Shown here one piece after another: positions 41,355-50,748 of a DNA stretch of 64,000 nt (position 1 is its first letter; each line of letters begins with the position of its first letter). This stretch comes from Teichococcus deserti. Its GTDB lineage: Bacteria; Pseudomonadota; Alphaproteobacteria; Acetobacterales; Acetobacteraceae. Location of the stretch: positions 1 through 64,000 of the forward strand of contig NZ_MLCO01000069.1 of the NCBI RefSeq assembly GCF_001982615.1, in the 5' to 3' direction. The notes under the pieces were generated by a model. That model saw nothing but the letters and a program-made list of their open reading frames with translations. It searched no databases and was not told the origin of the DNA. Position numbers and translations under genes: made by a program.

Positions 41355-43490
41355 ATGAGCCAATTCCGCCTTTACGCATATCTCCACATGGGCAGCAATG
41401 TCGGCGTCGCCATTGCTGGCGCGGCCGGTCATCTTGGCCGCCTGAACCGCCTTGTCGATCAGACGAACGGTAAGCTGACCGCACTTGGTAGGGGTCTGGT
41501 TGCTGCTGGCGCCATGCTGGCTTCGGCTCGGATCGCTGATGGCTTGTGGGATGCGGTCAAGGCGGGCGGCGAGCTACTCAACATGCAGAACCGCCTTCGC
41601 ACCCAGGGCTGGACAAATGGTCAGGTTGGCCGGGCTACGGTCGAAGCAAACCGCATCCAAGCCCGCGTTGGTAACGTCAACACAACTGAGATCATGAGCC
41701 TCCAGGGCAACATGATGCAGTTGTTCAACGACGAAAAAACAGCAAACACAATTACTCCGCTGATTGCGCAGCTTCAATCAACCATGCGCGGATCGGGCAT
41801 GAGTGACAGCGGTCTTGAGCAGCTCCTTAAAGCCATCGAGATGCGAGGCGCCATCTACAGCCGCGATGCCAACGGCAATCAGTATGTGGATGTGGACAAG
41901 TTCCGCTCAGAATTAGACTGGGCTTGGAGAGCGCTAAACTCCAGCAACGGCACACTGAAGCCGGAAGATATCTTCCAGATGGTCAGCAAGGGCGGCATGT
42001 TCGCACAGAGCATGAACCAACGAGCCTTCTGGGGCATGATGTCAGAGCTGGCATCGTCCACCTCGGGTAGCACCGCCGGTACACAGATGATGGCCGTCGG
42101 CCAGCAAGTGCTCTTTGGCACGATGACCAAGCAGCGACGACAGATGATGGAGTCGTTAGGGTACAAGTTTGACCGCCGCGGCGGCATGATAGGCGAAGAC
42201 AGAAATCGCTTCCAGAACGACACGTTTGAGGCGCTGTGGGACTTGCAGGATCGAGTTAGAAAGCGGACCCGCAGGAACGCAGGCGAGTCCGACGATGACT
42301 ACGACAACCGAGTAGCACTCGAAGCCGCTAGGTATGCAGGCCGCTCAACGAGCCAGCGTCTCTTCCTCGACGTGATAAAGAACCGCCTACAATATGAGAA
42401 CAATTCCCGCCGTGCTGATAACAGCATGTCTCTACAGGACTCTCATGCGCTGCTCCGCACACGCGACCTCAACATGGCGCTCGGCAGCTTATCCGCCACA
42501 TGGGAGAGTTTTAAGCAGCTTCTCGGAGTGGGTGTAGCACAAGACTTTGCCTACCTGATTAACGGCTTCACCTCGGGGCTTTCGGCCATCAACGCGTGGA
42601 TGACAGCCAACCCTGGTGCGACCCGCAACATCATGCGCTTTGCCCTTGGCTTCACCGGCGCCCTGACGCTACTAGCTGGCGCGGCGTTAGTGGGGGGCAT
42701 TGTCCTGGCTGCTAGCGCTTTCAGCGGCCTCATTGCCGCAGCAGCTACCGCAGCAGCCCCTGTGGTGCTCGTAGCGGGCGCTGTAGCCGGATTGGCTGTA
42801 TGGGCACTCCGTGTGGATTGGAGGGCAGTAGGCGGGCGTCTGAGGGTTCTCTGGGACCAGTTTAGGATGATTGCCTCGGGCATCGGCAACCTCATCACCC
42901 GCATGGGCTCAGCAGTCTGGGCCAAGCTGCAAAGCGTTGGCACTACCATCACAGGCGCCCTAACCTCCCTGTGGGGCAAGGTGGGCGAGCTTTGGACCCA
43001 GCTGGGCAACACATGGATCGGCGGGCTTGTAGGCTCCGTGACCGGGTGGCTTGGCCAGATCACCTCCGCATTCGTCGGCTGGGTCAGCGACCTGTGGAGC
43101 AAGATCAAGGAGTTGATCCCAAGCCTCCCTGGCGCTTCCCCTGCCCTCACCCCTAACCAGCAGCGACTACAGGACGAAGCAGCCGGCATCAGATCCCGTC
43201 GAGGCGGCTCATTGGGCTCCCGGTCGCAAGATCTGATGCAGAGGGATCACACCCCTGGCCCGCAAAGCTCGCGCCGCGAAGAAGGCGGCTTCAACCTGGC
43301 CAGCAATGTCATGGCCTTCCAGCCGCGCAGCAACGTCATCCAGGTCCATACGTCCCTCCAGCTCGATAAGCGCGAGATCGGCCGAACGGTCACGGAGCAT
43401 CAGGTGCAGGAGGCGCAGCGCGCTGGACAAAGCCGCAGCGGCTTCGATCCCAACATGAGTTTCCGACCTAGAGGAGGTGCGATCGCATGA
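41355..43490 (+). CDS. Tail tape measure protein
   Basis: 711 residues. A helical N-terminus with hydrophobic GLVAAGAMLASARIADGLWD, a long helical body, and a membrane-like hydrophobic cluster at ~residues 430-480 (MRFALGFTGALTLLAGAALV, GGIVLAASAFSGLIAAAATA) are typical of tape measures, which set tail length and insert in the host membrane. A Trp-rich segment (LWGKVGELWTQLGNTWIGGL) follows. By the usual ~1.5 Angstrom per residue rule the tail would be roughly 105 nm; this is an estimate only. Confidence 0.85.
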   Translation: MSQFRLYAYLHMGSNVGVAIAGAAGHLGRLNRLVDQTNGKLTALGRGLVAAGAMLASARIADGLWDAVKAGGELLNMQNRLRTQGWTNGQVGRATVEANRIQARVGNVNTTEIMSLQGNMMQLFNDEKTANTITPLIAQLQSTMRGSGMSDSGLEQLLKAIEMRGAIYSRDANGNQYVDVDKFRSELDWAWRALNSSNGTLKPEDIFQMVSKGGMFAQSMNQRAFWGMMSELASSTSGSTAGTQMMAVGQQVLFGTMTKQRRQMMESLGYKFDRRGGMIGEDRNRFQNDTFEALWDLQDRVRKRTRRNAGESDDDYDNRVALEAARYAGRSTSQRLFLDVIKNRLQYENNSRRADNSMSLQDSHALLRTRDLNMALGSLSATWESFKQLLGVGVAQDFAYLINGFTSGLSAINAWMTANPGATRNIMRFALGFTGALTLLAGAALVGGIVLAASAFSGLIAAAATAAAPVVLVAGAVAGLAVWALRVDWRAVGGRLRVLWDQFRMIASGIGNLITRMGSAVWAKLQSVGTTITGALTSLWGKVGELWTQLGNTWIGGLVGSVTGWLGQITSAFVGWVSDLWSKIKELIPSLPGASPALTPNQQRLQDEAAGIRSRRGGSLGSRSQDLMQRDHTPGPQSSRREEGGFNLASNVMAFQPRSNVIQVHTSLQLDKREIGRTVTEHQVQEAQRAGQSRSGFDPNMSFRPRGGAIA

Positions 43491-44347
43491 GTTCAATTGA
43501 CAGTCTGCTCGCTGGAGCCAACACCATCACGCAGAGCTTCCGAGACATCAACTCGATTGGCTCAGCGGTTAGCGCAGTGCGTGGTGTGGCCAACCTCTTC
43601 CAAGGCGCCAGCGCGCTCACCTTGGGACAGATGGAGTTCACCGGCTATGAGGTTCCAGAGAGCCTCAGCTACGGCACTGAGCAGATGCTCGGCATCCACA
43701 CTCTGCCAGGCGGCAAGCGTGTGTTTGATCTCATGGGTCCGAACCCTGAGTCGGTATGCTGGCGCGGCTTGCTGCTCAGCGAAGATGCCGAAGATCGCGC
43801 CCGCGAGCTACAGCTGATGTGCGATGAGGGTGAGGTTGTCAGCCTGCTCTTTGGCGACAACCGCTGGGAGGTTCTCCTTCACAAAATCAAGTTCGATGTC
43901 ATCCGCGTTGGCTACCATTATCAGTACGACATCACCTGCGTGATCGTCAGTACCGGATTGGAGAGCGGCGACCGCGGCTTCCTCGGAGAGCTTAGCGACG
44001 AAATCGGTAGTGCGCTTGGTATTGATCTGCCCGGCACGCTGGCTGACGTGCGCAGCGCTGTGTCTACGGTGAAGTCCGTTGCATCTACAGTTGTTGGCAT
44101 CACGGGTGGAAGCCCTGGTGCGGTTAAGGTGCTCGGCGCAATCGGCGCAGCGCAAGGTCTGGTAACAGGCGCAGCGCGAGTGGCCAACGGCGAGGTGGCT
44201 GGCTTTGCCAAGATCGCTGGAACGATGACAAGCAGCTCAACCGCCATCAACGTGGTCAATGGGCTTGCATCCGGAACACAGAAGCTGGCTCTGCTTGGTC
44301 GCACAGGCGCCCACCTAGGTAGCGCAGCCGCTAGATTGGGAAGCTGA
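43487..44347 (+). CDS. Tail/baseplate protein (gpU or DNA-circularisation-like N-domain)
   Basis: 286 residues overlapping the tape measure end by four bases. The middle carries the beta-domain motif set LGIHTLPGGKRVFDLMGPNP, CWRGLLLSEDAEDRARELQL, VSLLFGDNRWEVLLHKIKFD, seen in phage proteins between tape measure and hub in Mu-like phages. The rest is Ala/Gly/Ser-rich and helical, possibly threading the tail. It is probably part of the tail tip or the baseplate-tube joint. Confidence 0.6.
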   Translation: MSSIDSLLAGANTITQSFRDINSIGSAVSAVRGVANLFQGASALTLGQMEFTGYEVPESLSYGTEQMLGIHTLPGGKRVFDLMGPNPESVCWRGLLLSEDAEDRARELQLMCDEGEVVSLLFGDNRWEVLLHKIKFDVIRVGYHYQYDITCVIVSTGLESGDRGFLGELSDEIGSALGIDLPGTLADVRSAVSTVKSVASTVVGITGGSPGAVKVLGAIGAAQGLVTGAARVANGEVAGFAKIAGTMTSSSTAINVVNGLASGTQKLALLGRTGAHLGSAAARLGS

Positions 44348-44349
44348 CC

Positions 44350-44532
44350 ATGAGAGAAATCCTTGTAACACAAACCACCCTCATGCGAGTGGCCAGCAAA
44401 GAGCTAGGCGACGCAACACGCTGGGTGGAGATAGCCAAGCTCAACGGCATCATCGACCCATTCCTCAAAGGCACCACCCGCTTGCGCCTTCCAGATCCCA
44501 GCAACCCCAGCACCGGAGGCGTGCCGCTCTAA
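44350..44532 (+). CDS. LysM-like tail protein X
   Basis: 60 residues: QTTLMRVASKELGDATRWVE, IAKLNGIIDPFLKGTTRLRL, PDPSN. This is one LysM-type fold with the usual L-R-P closing, as in tail protein X/baseplate LysM proteins that clamp the hub. The gene is three bases after the previous stop and directly before the hub gene, the expected place. Confidence 0.75.
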   Translation: MREILVTQTTLMRVASKELGDATRWVEIAKLNGIIDPFLKGTTRLRLPDPSNPSTGGVPL

Positions 44533-44546
44533 GCTCACGAGACTAG

Positions 44547-45662
44547 ATGAATCCAAGCAACGTCAGAAAGCCACGCCTTCGGGTGATTGTGGATGGAGCT
44601 GAGGTAGCGGCAATTAGCGCCGAGGTCACTAACAACAACTTCTTCCAAGCCGACGCGTGGCAAATTGATTGCGCACTGTTCGCCGACTTCCGCTATGGCA
44701 TTCAGTGGTGGGATACACGAACGGGCAAGCCCATCGAGATAGCTATGGGCTTTGAAGTCTCCGGTTCAGTCAGCTGGACAACGCTGATAACCGGTACCGC
44801 AGACCTGGCCGACTACGACATTGATGCAGGTATCGTCACCCTCAGCGGCCGCGATTACACGTCCAGGCTGATTGACCATAAGACGACAGAAACCTACCAA
44901 AACATGAGTGCCAGTGCCATCGTGCAGAAGCTGGCTGCTGCGGTTGGCATGACAGCTGATGTGACACCAACGCGCGGCAATGTTGGTCGCTTCTACGATC
45001 AGAACACCACGCACCACAGTCAAAGTACGGTGGGTCAGACACAGACCGCTTGGGACATGGTCGTCTTCCTGGCACGTCGCGAAGGCTACGATGTTTGGGT
45101 AACAGGAACCACCATCCACTTCCATCCGGCCGGGGCCAGCACCGAACAGCCTCGCATCATCCGTGTGGATTTGCCGACCTTCACTCACCCTAGCCTGCCA
45201 GTTGCCAGACACGCTCCGAGCGAAGTTTCTCGACTGCGGCTTAACCAGCGAGAGCACCTCGCCCGTGATGTGAAAATCGTTGTTAGCAGCTTCAACAGCC
45301 GTACCGGGCGACGCATTGAACGCAGCTACCCGAGCGCTGACCGCCGGGTGCGCAGCACGTCACAGGGCCAGCAGGTCACGCTGTACGAGTTTCAATTGCC
45401 GGATGCGACCGAAGAGCAGCTCCTGCAGGAGGCACAGCGTAAATACCTTGAGATCATCCAGCACACCCGAGAGGTCAGCTGGGAGGAACCAGGCGAGCTG
45501 CTCGTCAACCCACGCCGGAAGGTGCTGCTATCCGGCGATCTGGGTAGCTATGCCCAGGAGTACTTTGTGGACTCTGTGACCCGCCGAATACGGACTGATG
45601 GAGGCTTCACTCAGGAGGTGCGAGCCAAAAATAAAGCACCAAGCCAAGAGGAGCCGCAGTGA
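44547..45662 (+). CDS. Baseplate hub protein (gpD/late control-like)
   Basis: 371 residues. LRVIVDGAEVAAISAEVTNN, WTTLITGTADLADYDIDAGI, VTLSGRDYTSRLIDHKTTET, and the GRDYTSRL motif are signature elements of the phage D-like hub family. IVQKLAAAVGMTADVTPTRG is the usual helix linking the two barrels. It forms the trimer hub above the spike. The stop overlaps the spike gene's GTG start. Confidence 0.88.
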   Translation: MNPSNVRKPRLRVIVDGAEVAAISAEVTNNNFFQADAWQIDCALFADFRYGIQWWDTRTGKPIEIAMGFEVSGSVSWTTLITGTADLADYDIDAGIVTLSGRDYTSRLIDHKTTETYQNMSASAIVQKLAAAVGMTADVTPTRGNVGRFYDQNTTHHSQSTVGQTQTAWDMVVFLARREGYDVWVTGTTIHFHPAGASTEQPRIIRVDLPTFTHPSLPVARHAPSEVSRLRLNQREHLARDVKIVVSSFNSRTGRRIERSYPSADRRVRSTSQGQQVTLYEFQLPDATEEQLLQEAQRKYLEIIQHTREVSWEEPGELLVNPRRKVLLSGDLGSYAQEYFVDSVTRRIRTDGGFTQEVRAKNKAPSQEEPQ

Positions 45663-46276
45663 ACCAGCTGATGAACATGTATGCCGCACAGGCAGGCCAG
45701 ATTATGCGCCAGCTTGGACAACCCAAGTGGGGCATTGTTGAGAGCTACAATCCAGAGCGCAACACAGCCAAGGTGCGTATCCAGCCCGACAACATCCTAA
45801 GCGGCTGGCTCCATGTGGGCACACCTGCCGTGGCCGACTTAGAGATAATCATCCCACCAATCGTGGGAACCATGGCGCTGGTGCTGTTGCAGGAAGGCGA
45901 TGCACAAGGCTTGTCGGGAACACTGGTCGCCAGCGGCTTCAACGACGAGTTTATGCCATCAAAGATGCCAAGCGCGATTGGCAGCGACGGCACATACCTC
46001 GTGCCTGGCGAGCTTGGCGTATTCCAGAAGAACACCGGCTCCTGCATGAGGCTCAGCCAAACGGGGAAGTGGTTCTTCAAGGGCGACATCGAGCACGATG
46101 GAAACTTCACTAGTAGTGGCAACACACGAGTGATGGGCAACATCAAGGGCGACAAAGAGGTCATCGACAAGGATGGCGCGCTCGACACACTCCGCGACCA
46201 CTACAACGCTCACCGCCACACCAACGTCCAGACTGGTGGCGGCACATCCGGCCCAACCAACCTGAGCGATCCCTGA
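45659..46276 (+). CDS. Baseplate spike / puncturing protein (gpV-like)
   Basis: 205 residues from GTG 45659, overlapping the hub stop. The OB-fold opening (WGIVESYNPERNTAKVRIQP) leads to GTMALVLLQEGDAQGLSGTL. From ~residue 115 a repetitive segment (GSCMRLSQTGKWFFKGDIEH, DGNFTSSGNTRVMGNIKGDK) forms the beta-helical needle, ending HYNAHRHTNVQTGGGT, where His residues probably hold a metal at the tip. The HxH pattern is typical of P2/phi92-type spikes. Confidence 0.88.
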   Translation: MNQLMNMYAAQAGQIMRQLGQPKWGIVESYNPERNTAKVRIQPDNILSGWLHVGTPAVADLEIIIPPIVGTMALVLLQEGDAQGLSGTLVASGFNDEFMPSKMPSAIGSDGTYLVPGELGVFQKNTGSCMRLSQTGKWFFKGDIEHDGNFTSSGNTRVMGNIKGDKEVIDKDGALDTLRDHYNAHRHTNVQTGGGTSGPTNLSDP

Positions 46277-46281
46277 TCCGA

Positions 46282-46297
46282 GTAAATAGAGGAACAC
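46282..46297 (+). promoter_or_regulatory. TAAATAG box overlapping the ribosome site of the wedge gene
   Basis: GTAAATAGAGGAACAC ends three bases before the ATG at 46301, so the GAGGA part also serves as ribosome site; a promoter role is therefore less clear than at 38152. Confidence 0.35.
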
Positions 46298-46300
46298 CCG

Positions 46301-46669
46301 ATGACGAGCTTGTACCACCAATGGGGCGAGGATCTGCAAATCGACAGCAAGGGCGGCCTGCGCATTGCAGACGCGACCAAGCAGACCGAACAGCGCCTCA
46401 TCCGCCGCTACATGACCAACCCCGGCGACATGCAGGACAGTGGCCAGTACGGCGCTGGCATCAGGCAGTTCATCGGACAGAACACAGACGTAGCGAAGAT
46501 CAAAGCTACGATGGTTCAGCAAACCCGCATGGAGAGGTCGGTGAGCCGTAGTCCTTCACCCAGCGTCACAGTCCGAGCGATCAACCAACAAACGGTCATA
46601 GCCGACGTGACCTACACCGACGCTACTACAGGCGCCTTCCCGGCATTGCAGATGAAGATTTCCGCCTAA
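46301..46669 (+). CDS. Baseplate wedge protein (gpW/gp25-like)
   Basis: 122 residues. LYHQWGEDLQIDSKGGLRIA, DATKQTEQRLIRRYMTNPGD and the Y-G-x-G-I-R-Q-F motif (QYGAGIRQFIGQ) are standard for gp25-like wedge proteins with lysozyme-like fold but no enzymatic activity. It starts sheath assembly at the baseplate. Confidence 0.85.
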   Translation: MTSLYHQWGEDLQIDSKGGLRIADATKQTEQRLIRRYMTNPGDMQDSGQYGAGIRQFIGQNTDVAKIKATMVQQTRMERSVSRSPSPSVTVRAINQQTVIADVTYTDATTGAFPALQMKISA

Positions 46670-46688
46670 GCACAACAATGGAGACGCG

Positions 46689-47816
46689 ATGTCACAGCTA
46701 CCTTACTCAACGCACGACCAGTTTGTAGAAGCGGCAGTCGCTTACATCCGCGCCACCAATCCAAGCTTCAACAGCTTCTCCGATGGCGACCTCCTTCTAG
46801 AGATCATCCGCTCCTCAGCGCATGAGAGCCAATGGCTCCAGTACATTGCCATTCAGCTGCTCAAGCAGACCCGGCTCTCCACCAGCGAGGGCAACGACAT
46901 CGACACCTTCCTGGCCGACTACGGCCAGGCACGGCTCCCAGCCACCTACGCATCAGGCAGCGTTCTCTTCGCTCGCTATGTGCCAGCGGCCCTCGCCTCC
47001 GTCCCGGTCGGAACCATCGTCAAAACCCAGGACGGCGAGCAGAGCTACATTGTCACAGCTGACAGCGAGCACAGCGCCTGGGTACCAGCAAGCCAGAGCT
47101 ACGCCATTCCTCCCGGTATCACGGGGCTACAGATCCCCGTACGGGCTACCCTGCCGGGCAGTGGGGGCAATGTAAGCTCCGGAGCCATTACCCTTATCAG
47201 CAGCGCCCTAGGGGGCGTGGACACGGTGACTAACCTGGTCCCCCTGGCCAATGGCATTGACGCTGAGAGCGATGAAGCCGCCCGACAGCGCTTCCCCGAC
47301 TACATTAACAGCCGAAGTTTGGGCACTCTCCGTGCCATAGGAAGTGCCATAGCGAACGTCCAGCAGGGGCTAAGCTACAGCTTTGCTGAGAACACCTTGC
47401 CTAACGGCAGTGAGCGTGCGGGCTTTGTCTCGATCTATGTGGATGATGGGACTGGCGACCCTGCCCCTGAGCTGCTGAACCGCATCTACCAGGTGGTGGA
47501 TGATGTACGTCCCCTCACCACCTACTTCGCGGTGCTCAGCCCGAACGTGGCGGCCGCGACCATCTCCATCACTCCCACCATCCTCCCCGGCTTCAATGCC
47601 CTCGAGGTGCGTAACGCCGTTAGCTTGGCCGTTACTTCCTACGTCAATGGCCTCGGGATGGGTGTGCCTCTTCGCTTTACCAACCTCGTGGCAGTCGCCC
47701 GCCAGGCGCACCCTGGCATCGGGTACCTGGAGGAGATCAAGGTCAACAACGGCTCCAGCAATCTAGGCGGGGCTACCAACCAAACAGTGCGCGTTGTCTC
47801 ACTGGCGGTGAACTAA
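46689..47816 (+). CDS. Baseplate J-like wedge protein
   Basis: 375 residues. The gpJ pattern is visible: SDGDLLLEIIRSSAHESQWL, TSEGNDIDTFLADYGQARLP, then VPVGTIVKTQDGEQSYIVTA, VRATLPGSGGNVSSGAITLI, GIDAESDEAARQRFPDYINS and the final GVPLRFTNLVAVARQAHPGI. It is complete and builds the wedge periphery with gpI. The stop is followed one base later by the next start. Confidence 0.9.
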   Translation: MSQLPYSTHDQFVEAAVAYIRATNPSFNSFSDGDLLLEIIRSSAHESQWLQYIAIQLLKQTRLSTSEGNDIDTFLADYGQARLPATYASGSVLFARYVPAALASVPVGTIVKTQDGEQSYIVTADSEHSAWVPASQSYAIPPGITGLQIPVRATLPGSGGNVSSGAITLISSALGGVDTVTNLVPLANGIDAESDEAARQRFPDYINSRSLGTLRAIGSAIANVQQGLSYSFAENTLPNGSERAGFVSIYVDDGTGDPAPELLNRIYQVVDDVRPLTTYFAVLSPNVAAATISITPTILPGFNALEVRNAVSLAVTSYVNGLGMGVPLRFTNLVAVARQAHPGIGYLEEIKVNNGSSNLGGATNQTVRVVSLAVN

Positions 47817-47817
47817 C

Positions 47818-48501
47818 ATGACCCTCTCAGTTGAAGACTTCCGCGCCCGACTTCGTAGCCACTTGCCGGTTGGCTGGTTCCCCGACAACGCGCCCGTGCT
47901 GGATGCGGTGCTTGGTAGCATCGCCACGCACAAGAGCTTCTCAATGGAGCAACTGGACTACGTAGGCGACCAGGCTCGCATCAGCACCCTGCGCGACGTG
48001 TTCCTGAACATGTTTGCGGATGAGTTTTTTGGGAAAGGGATGCTGCCGCGCCGAGTGGGTGAGGCAGACGGCAACTACCGCGCACGCATCAAACGAGAGC
48101 TGTTCCGCGACCGCGGCACACGTCCTGCCATGGTCGGCGTAATCGAGGATCTCACAGGCACTGAGCCGGTGATCTTCGAGCCCATGAATGCCAGGGACAC
48201 CGGCGCTTACAACATCAACATGGCCTACAACTCGGCTGGCCGGTACGGCAGCAACCTCATGCCCTATCAAGTCATCATTGACGTAACACGCGGCGCTACT
48301 GTCGGCGGTGTTCCCGGGGCGCAGGGCTACGGCAACAAGCCGCGTGCAGCTTACCCGAAGGCCATCGGTGGATACGGGCGAGGCGCAATGATGTACGCCA
48401 CCCCGAGCGACATCAAAGCTGATGTGACCGACGAAACCATCATCAACGCGATCAACGCAACCCGGCCTGTCGGCACGACCGTGTGGGTGAAGATCACCTG
48501 A
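47818..48501 (+). CDS. Baseplate/tail protein downstream of gpJ (gpI-position)
   Basis: 227 residues. RLRSHLPVGWFPDNAPVLDA, FSMEQLDYVGDQARISTLRD and FFGKGMLPRREGE-type residues (MLPRRVGEADGNYRARIKRE) give a helical N-domain, followed by a glycine- and aromatic-rich half. Located where P2 and Mu encode gpI-like proteins that connect the wedge to tail fibres. Exact family not named. Confidence 0.65.
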   Translation: MTLSVEDFRARLRSHLPVGWFPDNAPVLDAVLGSIATHKSFSMEQLDYVGDQARISTLRDVFLNMFADEFFGKGMLPRRVGEADGNYRARIKRELFRDRGTRPAMVGVIEDLTGTEPVIFEPMNARDTGAYNINMAYNSAGRYGSNLMPYQVIIDVTRGATVGGVPGAQGYGNKPRAAYPKAIGGYGRGAMMYATPSDIKADVTDETIINAINATRPVGTTVWVKIT

Positions 48502-48569
48502 CTAGAACGGCTAATTAGTAGAACAACGGGAGGACTGCGCCACGTAGCCTCGCCTTTCGAGGAGACAAC

Positions 48570-50015
48570 ATGACAGATCGCGTAATCGTCTACCCTGGTC
48601 AGATTCCCCAGGTGGAGCACGTCCTAGAATCAAACCGCAACATGCAGGATGCGATTTCATCCGTGCTGCGCCTCACCATGAACTCGCAGGGTGTAGCTGG
48701 CTTTGATGCCACCCCAAACTCACCAGCTGGCATGAGCGTGGTGCTCAGCGCCGGTACGCTTTGCACATCTGCGCCAGTTGATCCCAGCGCTTACAGCACA
48801 CTGGCATCGGATTCTACCTCGATCTTCAAGGCAGCCAGCTATGCAGGTGGAACGATCACAGGCTTCACCGCGCCTGGCACAACTGGTCAGACCCGCAAGA
48901 TCATCATCCACGCGAGCTTCCAGGAAACTGATACCACAGCTGCGCAGCTCCCTTATTACGATTCGGTCACCGGACAATCGACACTAGGTGCATCGCAGAA
49001 CACCAGGCGCATCCAGCGCGCAGTAGTCGGAATCACCTCCGGTTCCTCCACAACGACAGGCAACGAGACGATCCCAGCCACCCCTGCTGGTGCCATCCCG
49101 TTGTACGTTGTGACCCTCACTTACGGCCAGTCCACCATTACGGCTGCCCACATCGAGCGCCATCCAAACAACCTCTTCGTCCCTTACGATCTGATGGATC
49201 TGAAGACGGCCATTCGTCCCAAGCTAACCGCTGACTTGATGACCTATGTTAGCCCAAGCGGCAACAATTCAAACGATGGCCTCTCGGCACGCACTCCCAA
49301 GCTAACTGTGCAGAACGTCATCGACACCGCAAGCAAGACTTACGACTTCAACGGGTTTCACTGCATCATCAACTGCGCCGCTGGCACATACACCGTTGGC
49401 GCCGCGTTCGTTAACAAGCCTCTTGGTGGCACTGGTCAGTTTGACTGGGTTGTTCAGGGCAACGAGACGACACCGTCCAACGTGGTGTTCAATGTAGCCA
49501 ATGGAAACTGCTTTGTTGCAGCATACGGTGCTGGCGTTCAGATCCGGGGCGTCCGCATGTTGGCCACAGGAACCCCCACTGTCTACAACAGCATTGGCTA
49601 TGGCATCCTAGCGTTCGGCTCAGCCTACGTTGACACTTACGCATGTGACTTCGGCGCCTGCGGCCACACCCACGTGAACGCCGCTGATGGAAGCATCGTA
49701 AACTTCGCATCCACGAACTACCGCATTAGCGGCGGTTCTCAGTACCACGCAGTAGCCACCGGCTCTGGTCGAGTGCTGAACGTGGTCACCACTGTTACCG
49801 TCAGCGCAGCCGTCACTTTCGGTGGCGCCTTTGTGTGCGCGACAACCGGCGGCAACGTCGTGATCTACAGCAACACCTTCACCAATCCAGGCAATGTCAG
49901 CGGCAAGCGCTACTCCGCCGAGTCGTGCGGCAACATCCAGGTCAACGGCAACAGCGCAACCTACTTGCCTGGCTCGGTCGCGGGCACGAGCGTCACCGGA
50001 GGAAACTACTACTAA
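48570..50015 (+). CDS. Tail fibre/tailspike with beta-helix
   Basis: 481 residues. The N-terminal ~200 residues resemble fibre adaptor domains (RVIVYPGQIPQVEHVLESNR, LRLTMNSQGVAGFDATPNSP, with HIERHPNNLFVPYDLMDLKT). The rest is a right-handed beta-helix beginning DLMTYVSPSGNNSNDGLSAR, the opening of many tailspikes with Asp/Asn ladders. It probably binds cell-surface polysaccharide. Ribosome site GAGGAG upstream. It overlaps the next gene by one base. Confidence 0.8.
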   Translation: MTDRVIVYPGQIPQVEHVLESNRNMQDAISSVLRLTMNSQGVAGFDATPNSPAGMSVVLSAGTLCTSAPVDPSAYSTLASDSTSIFKAASYAGGTITGFTAPGTTGQTRKIIIHASFQETDTTAAQLPYYDSVTGQSTLGASQNTRRIQRAVVGITSGSSTTTGNETIPATPAGAIPLYVVTLTYGQSTITAAHIERHPNNLFVPYDLMDLKTAIRPKLTADLMTYVSPSGNNSNDGLSARTPKLTVQNVIDTASKTYDFNGFHCIINCAAGTYTVGAAFVNKPLGGTGQFDWVVQGNETTPSNVVFNVANGNCFVAAYGAGVQIRGVRMLATGTPTVYNSIGYGILAFGSAYVDTYACDFGACGHTHVNAADGSIVNFASTNYRISGGSQYHAVATGSGRVLNVVTTVTVSAAVTFGGAFVCATTGGNVVIYSNTFTNPGNVSGKRYSAESCGNIQVNGNSATYLPGSVAGTSVTGGNYY

Positions 50016-50473
50016 TGTTCACAGCACCTGATTTTTCCAACTTCTTCTGGCGCGTTCGCGACAGCGGCAAGATCTACAGCAGCAAGGCGCGCGACTACGT
50101 GGAGGTGGACGACGCCAACTACGTGGCTTGGGCGAACGCCATCATCTCCACCCTGCCCCCACATGTCTCCGGCAACCTCGTTGAGATTGTCACCCCGGCG
50201 CTAGCTGACGAGGAGGAGCTTAAAGCCACCGTGCTGCGCCTTTTCCCGGCAGGCTGGATGGGTGAAGCGGTTCGCTATGTGCCAGTAAGCGTGGTGCGCG
50301 AGCGTCTGGAGGCAGTCAACCTCTGGAGCGCTGTAGCCGCTGTGCTAGGCGCCGACATGGCCATGGCCTTTAAGGTGCTTACCCTGAAGGAGGGCCTCGA
50401 CCCCAAGGACGCACAGGTCATCGGCTTGCTAGAGGCGGTCGGAGCAGACCCTGCCTCCATCTTGGCGCCCTGA
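50015..50473 (+). CDS. Tail fibre accessory/assembly-like protein
   Basis: 152 residues from the ATG overlapping the fibre stop (TAATG). Its N-terminal residues (FWRVRDSGKIYSSKARDYVE, VDDANYVAWANAIISTLPPH) have the Y-S-x-x-x-x-x-YV...W pattern of tail-fibre-associated proteins. The C-terminal part is helical and hydrophobic (NLWSAVAAVLGADMAMAFKV). It is likely a chaperone or accessory of the fibre, by context. Confidence 0.55.
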   Translation: MFTAPDFSNFFWRVRDSGKIYSSKARDYVEVDDANYVAWANAIISTLPPHVSGNLVEIVTPALADEEELKATVLRLFPAGWMGEAVRYVPVSVVRERLEAVNLWSAVAAVLGADMAMAFKVLTLKEGLDPKDAQVIGLLEAVGADPASILAP

Positions 50474-50748
50474 TGGCATGTAGCCCCTGTGGAGTTGCCC
50501 GCTTCTACGCTGGCAACCTCCTACTAGCCCTAGACCGCGTGGCTAACGCAGTTCTCCTCGGCTCAGCCAATGAGACAGTCAGCCAAAGAGCGGCCCGTGC
50601 ATCTCAAGCAGGCAATCGGATAGCCGCAGCATTCTGCGGCTTCCTGAACCTCTTTGACCGCGGACATTGCGAAGACAGCTTGGACCCGAGCACTGGCACC
50701 AATGCCATGGAGCTGTGGGAATGGACCAGCCGGGAGAAAGATGACTAA
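50473..50748 (+). CDS. Conserved small phage protein (LD.LANA..G....T.S.R type)
   Basis: 91 residues. The pattern NLLLALDRVANAVLLGSANE, TVSQRAARASQAGNRIAAAF, CGFLNLFDRGHCEDSLD is a familiar small cysteine-containing phage protein that follows tail genes in many tailed phages. Its role is not established. It has TGATG overlap upstream and overlaps the next start by eight bases, so the three genes 50015-52984 are one translational unit. Confidence 0.65.
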   Translation: MACSPCGVARFYAGNLLLALDRVANAVLLGSANETVSQRAARASQAGNRIAAAFCGFLNLFDRGHCEDSLDPSTGTNAMELWEWTSREKDD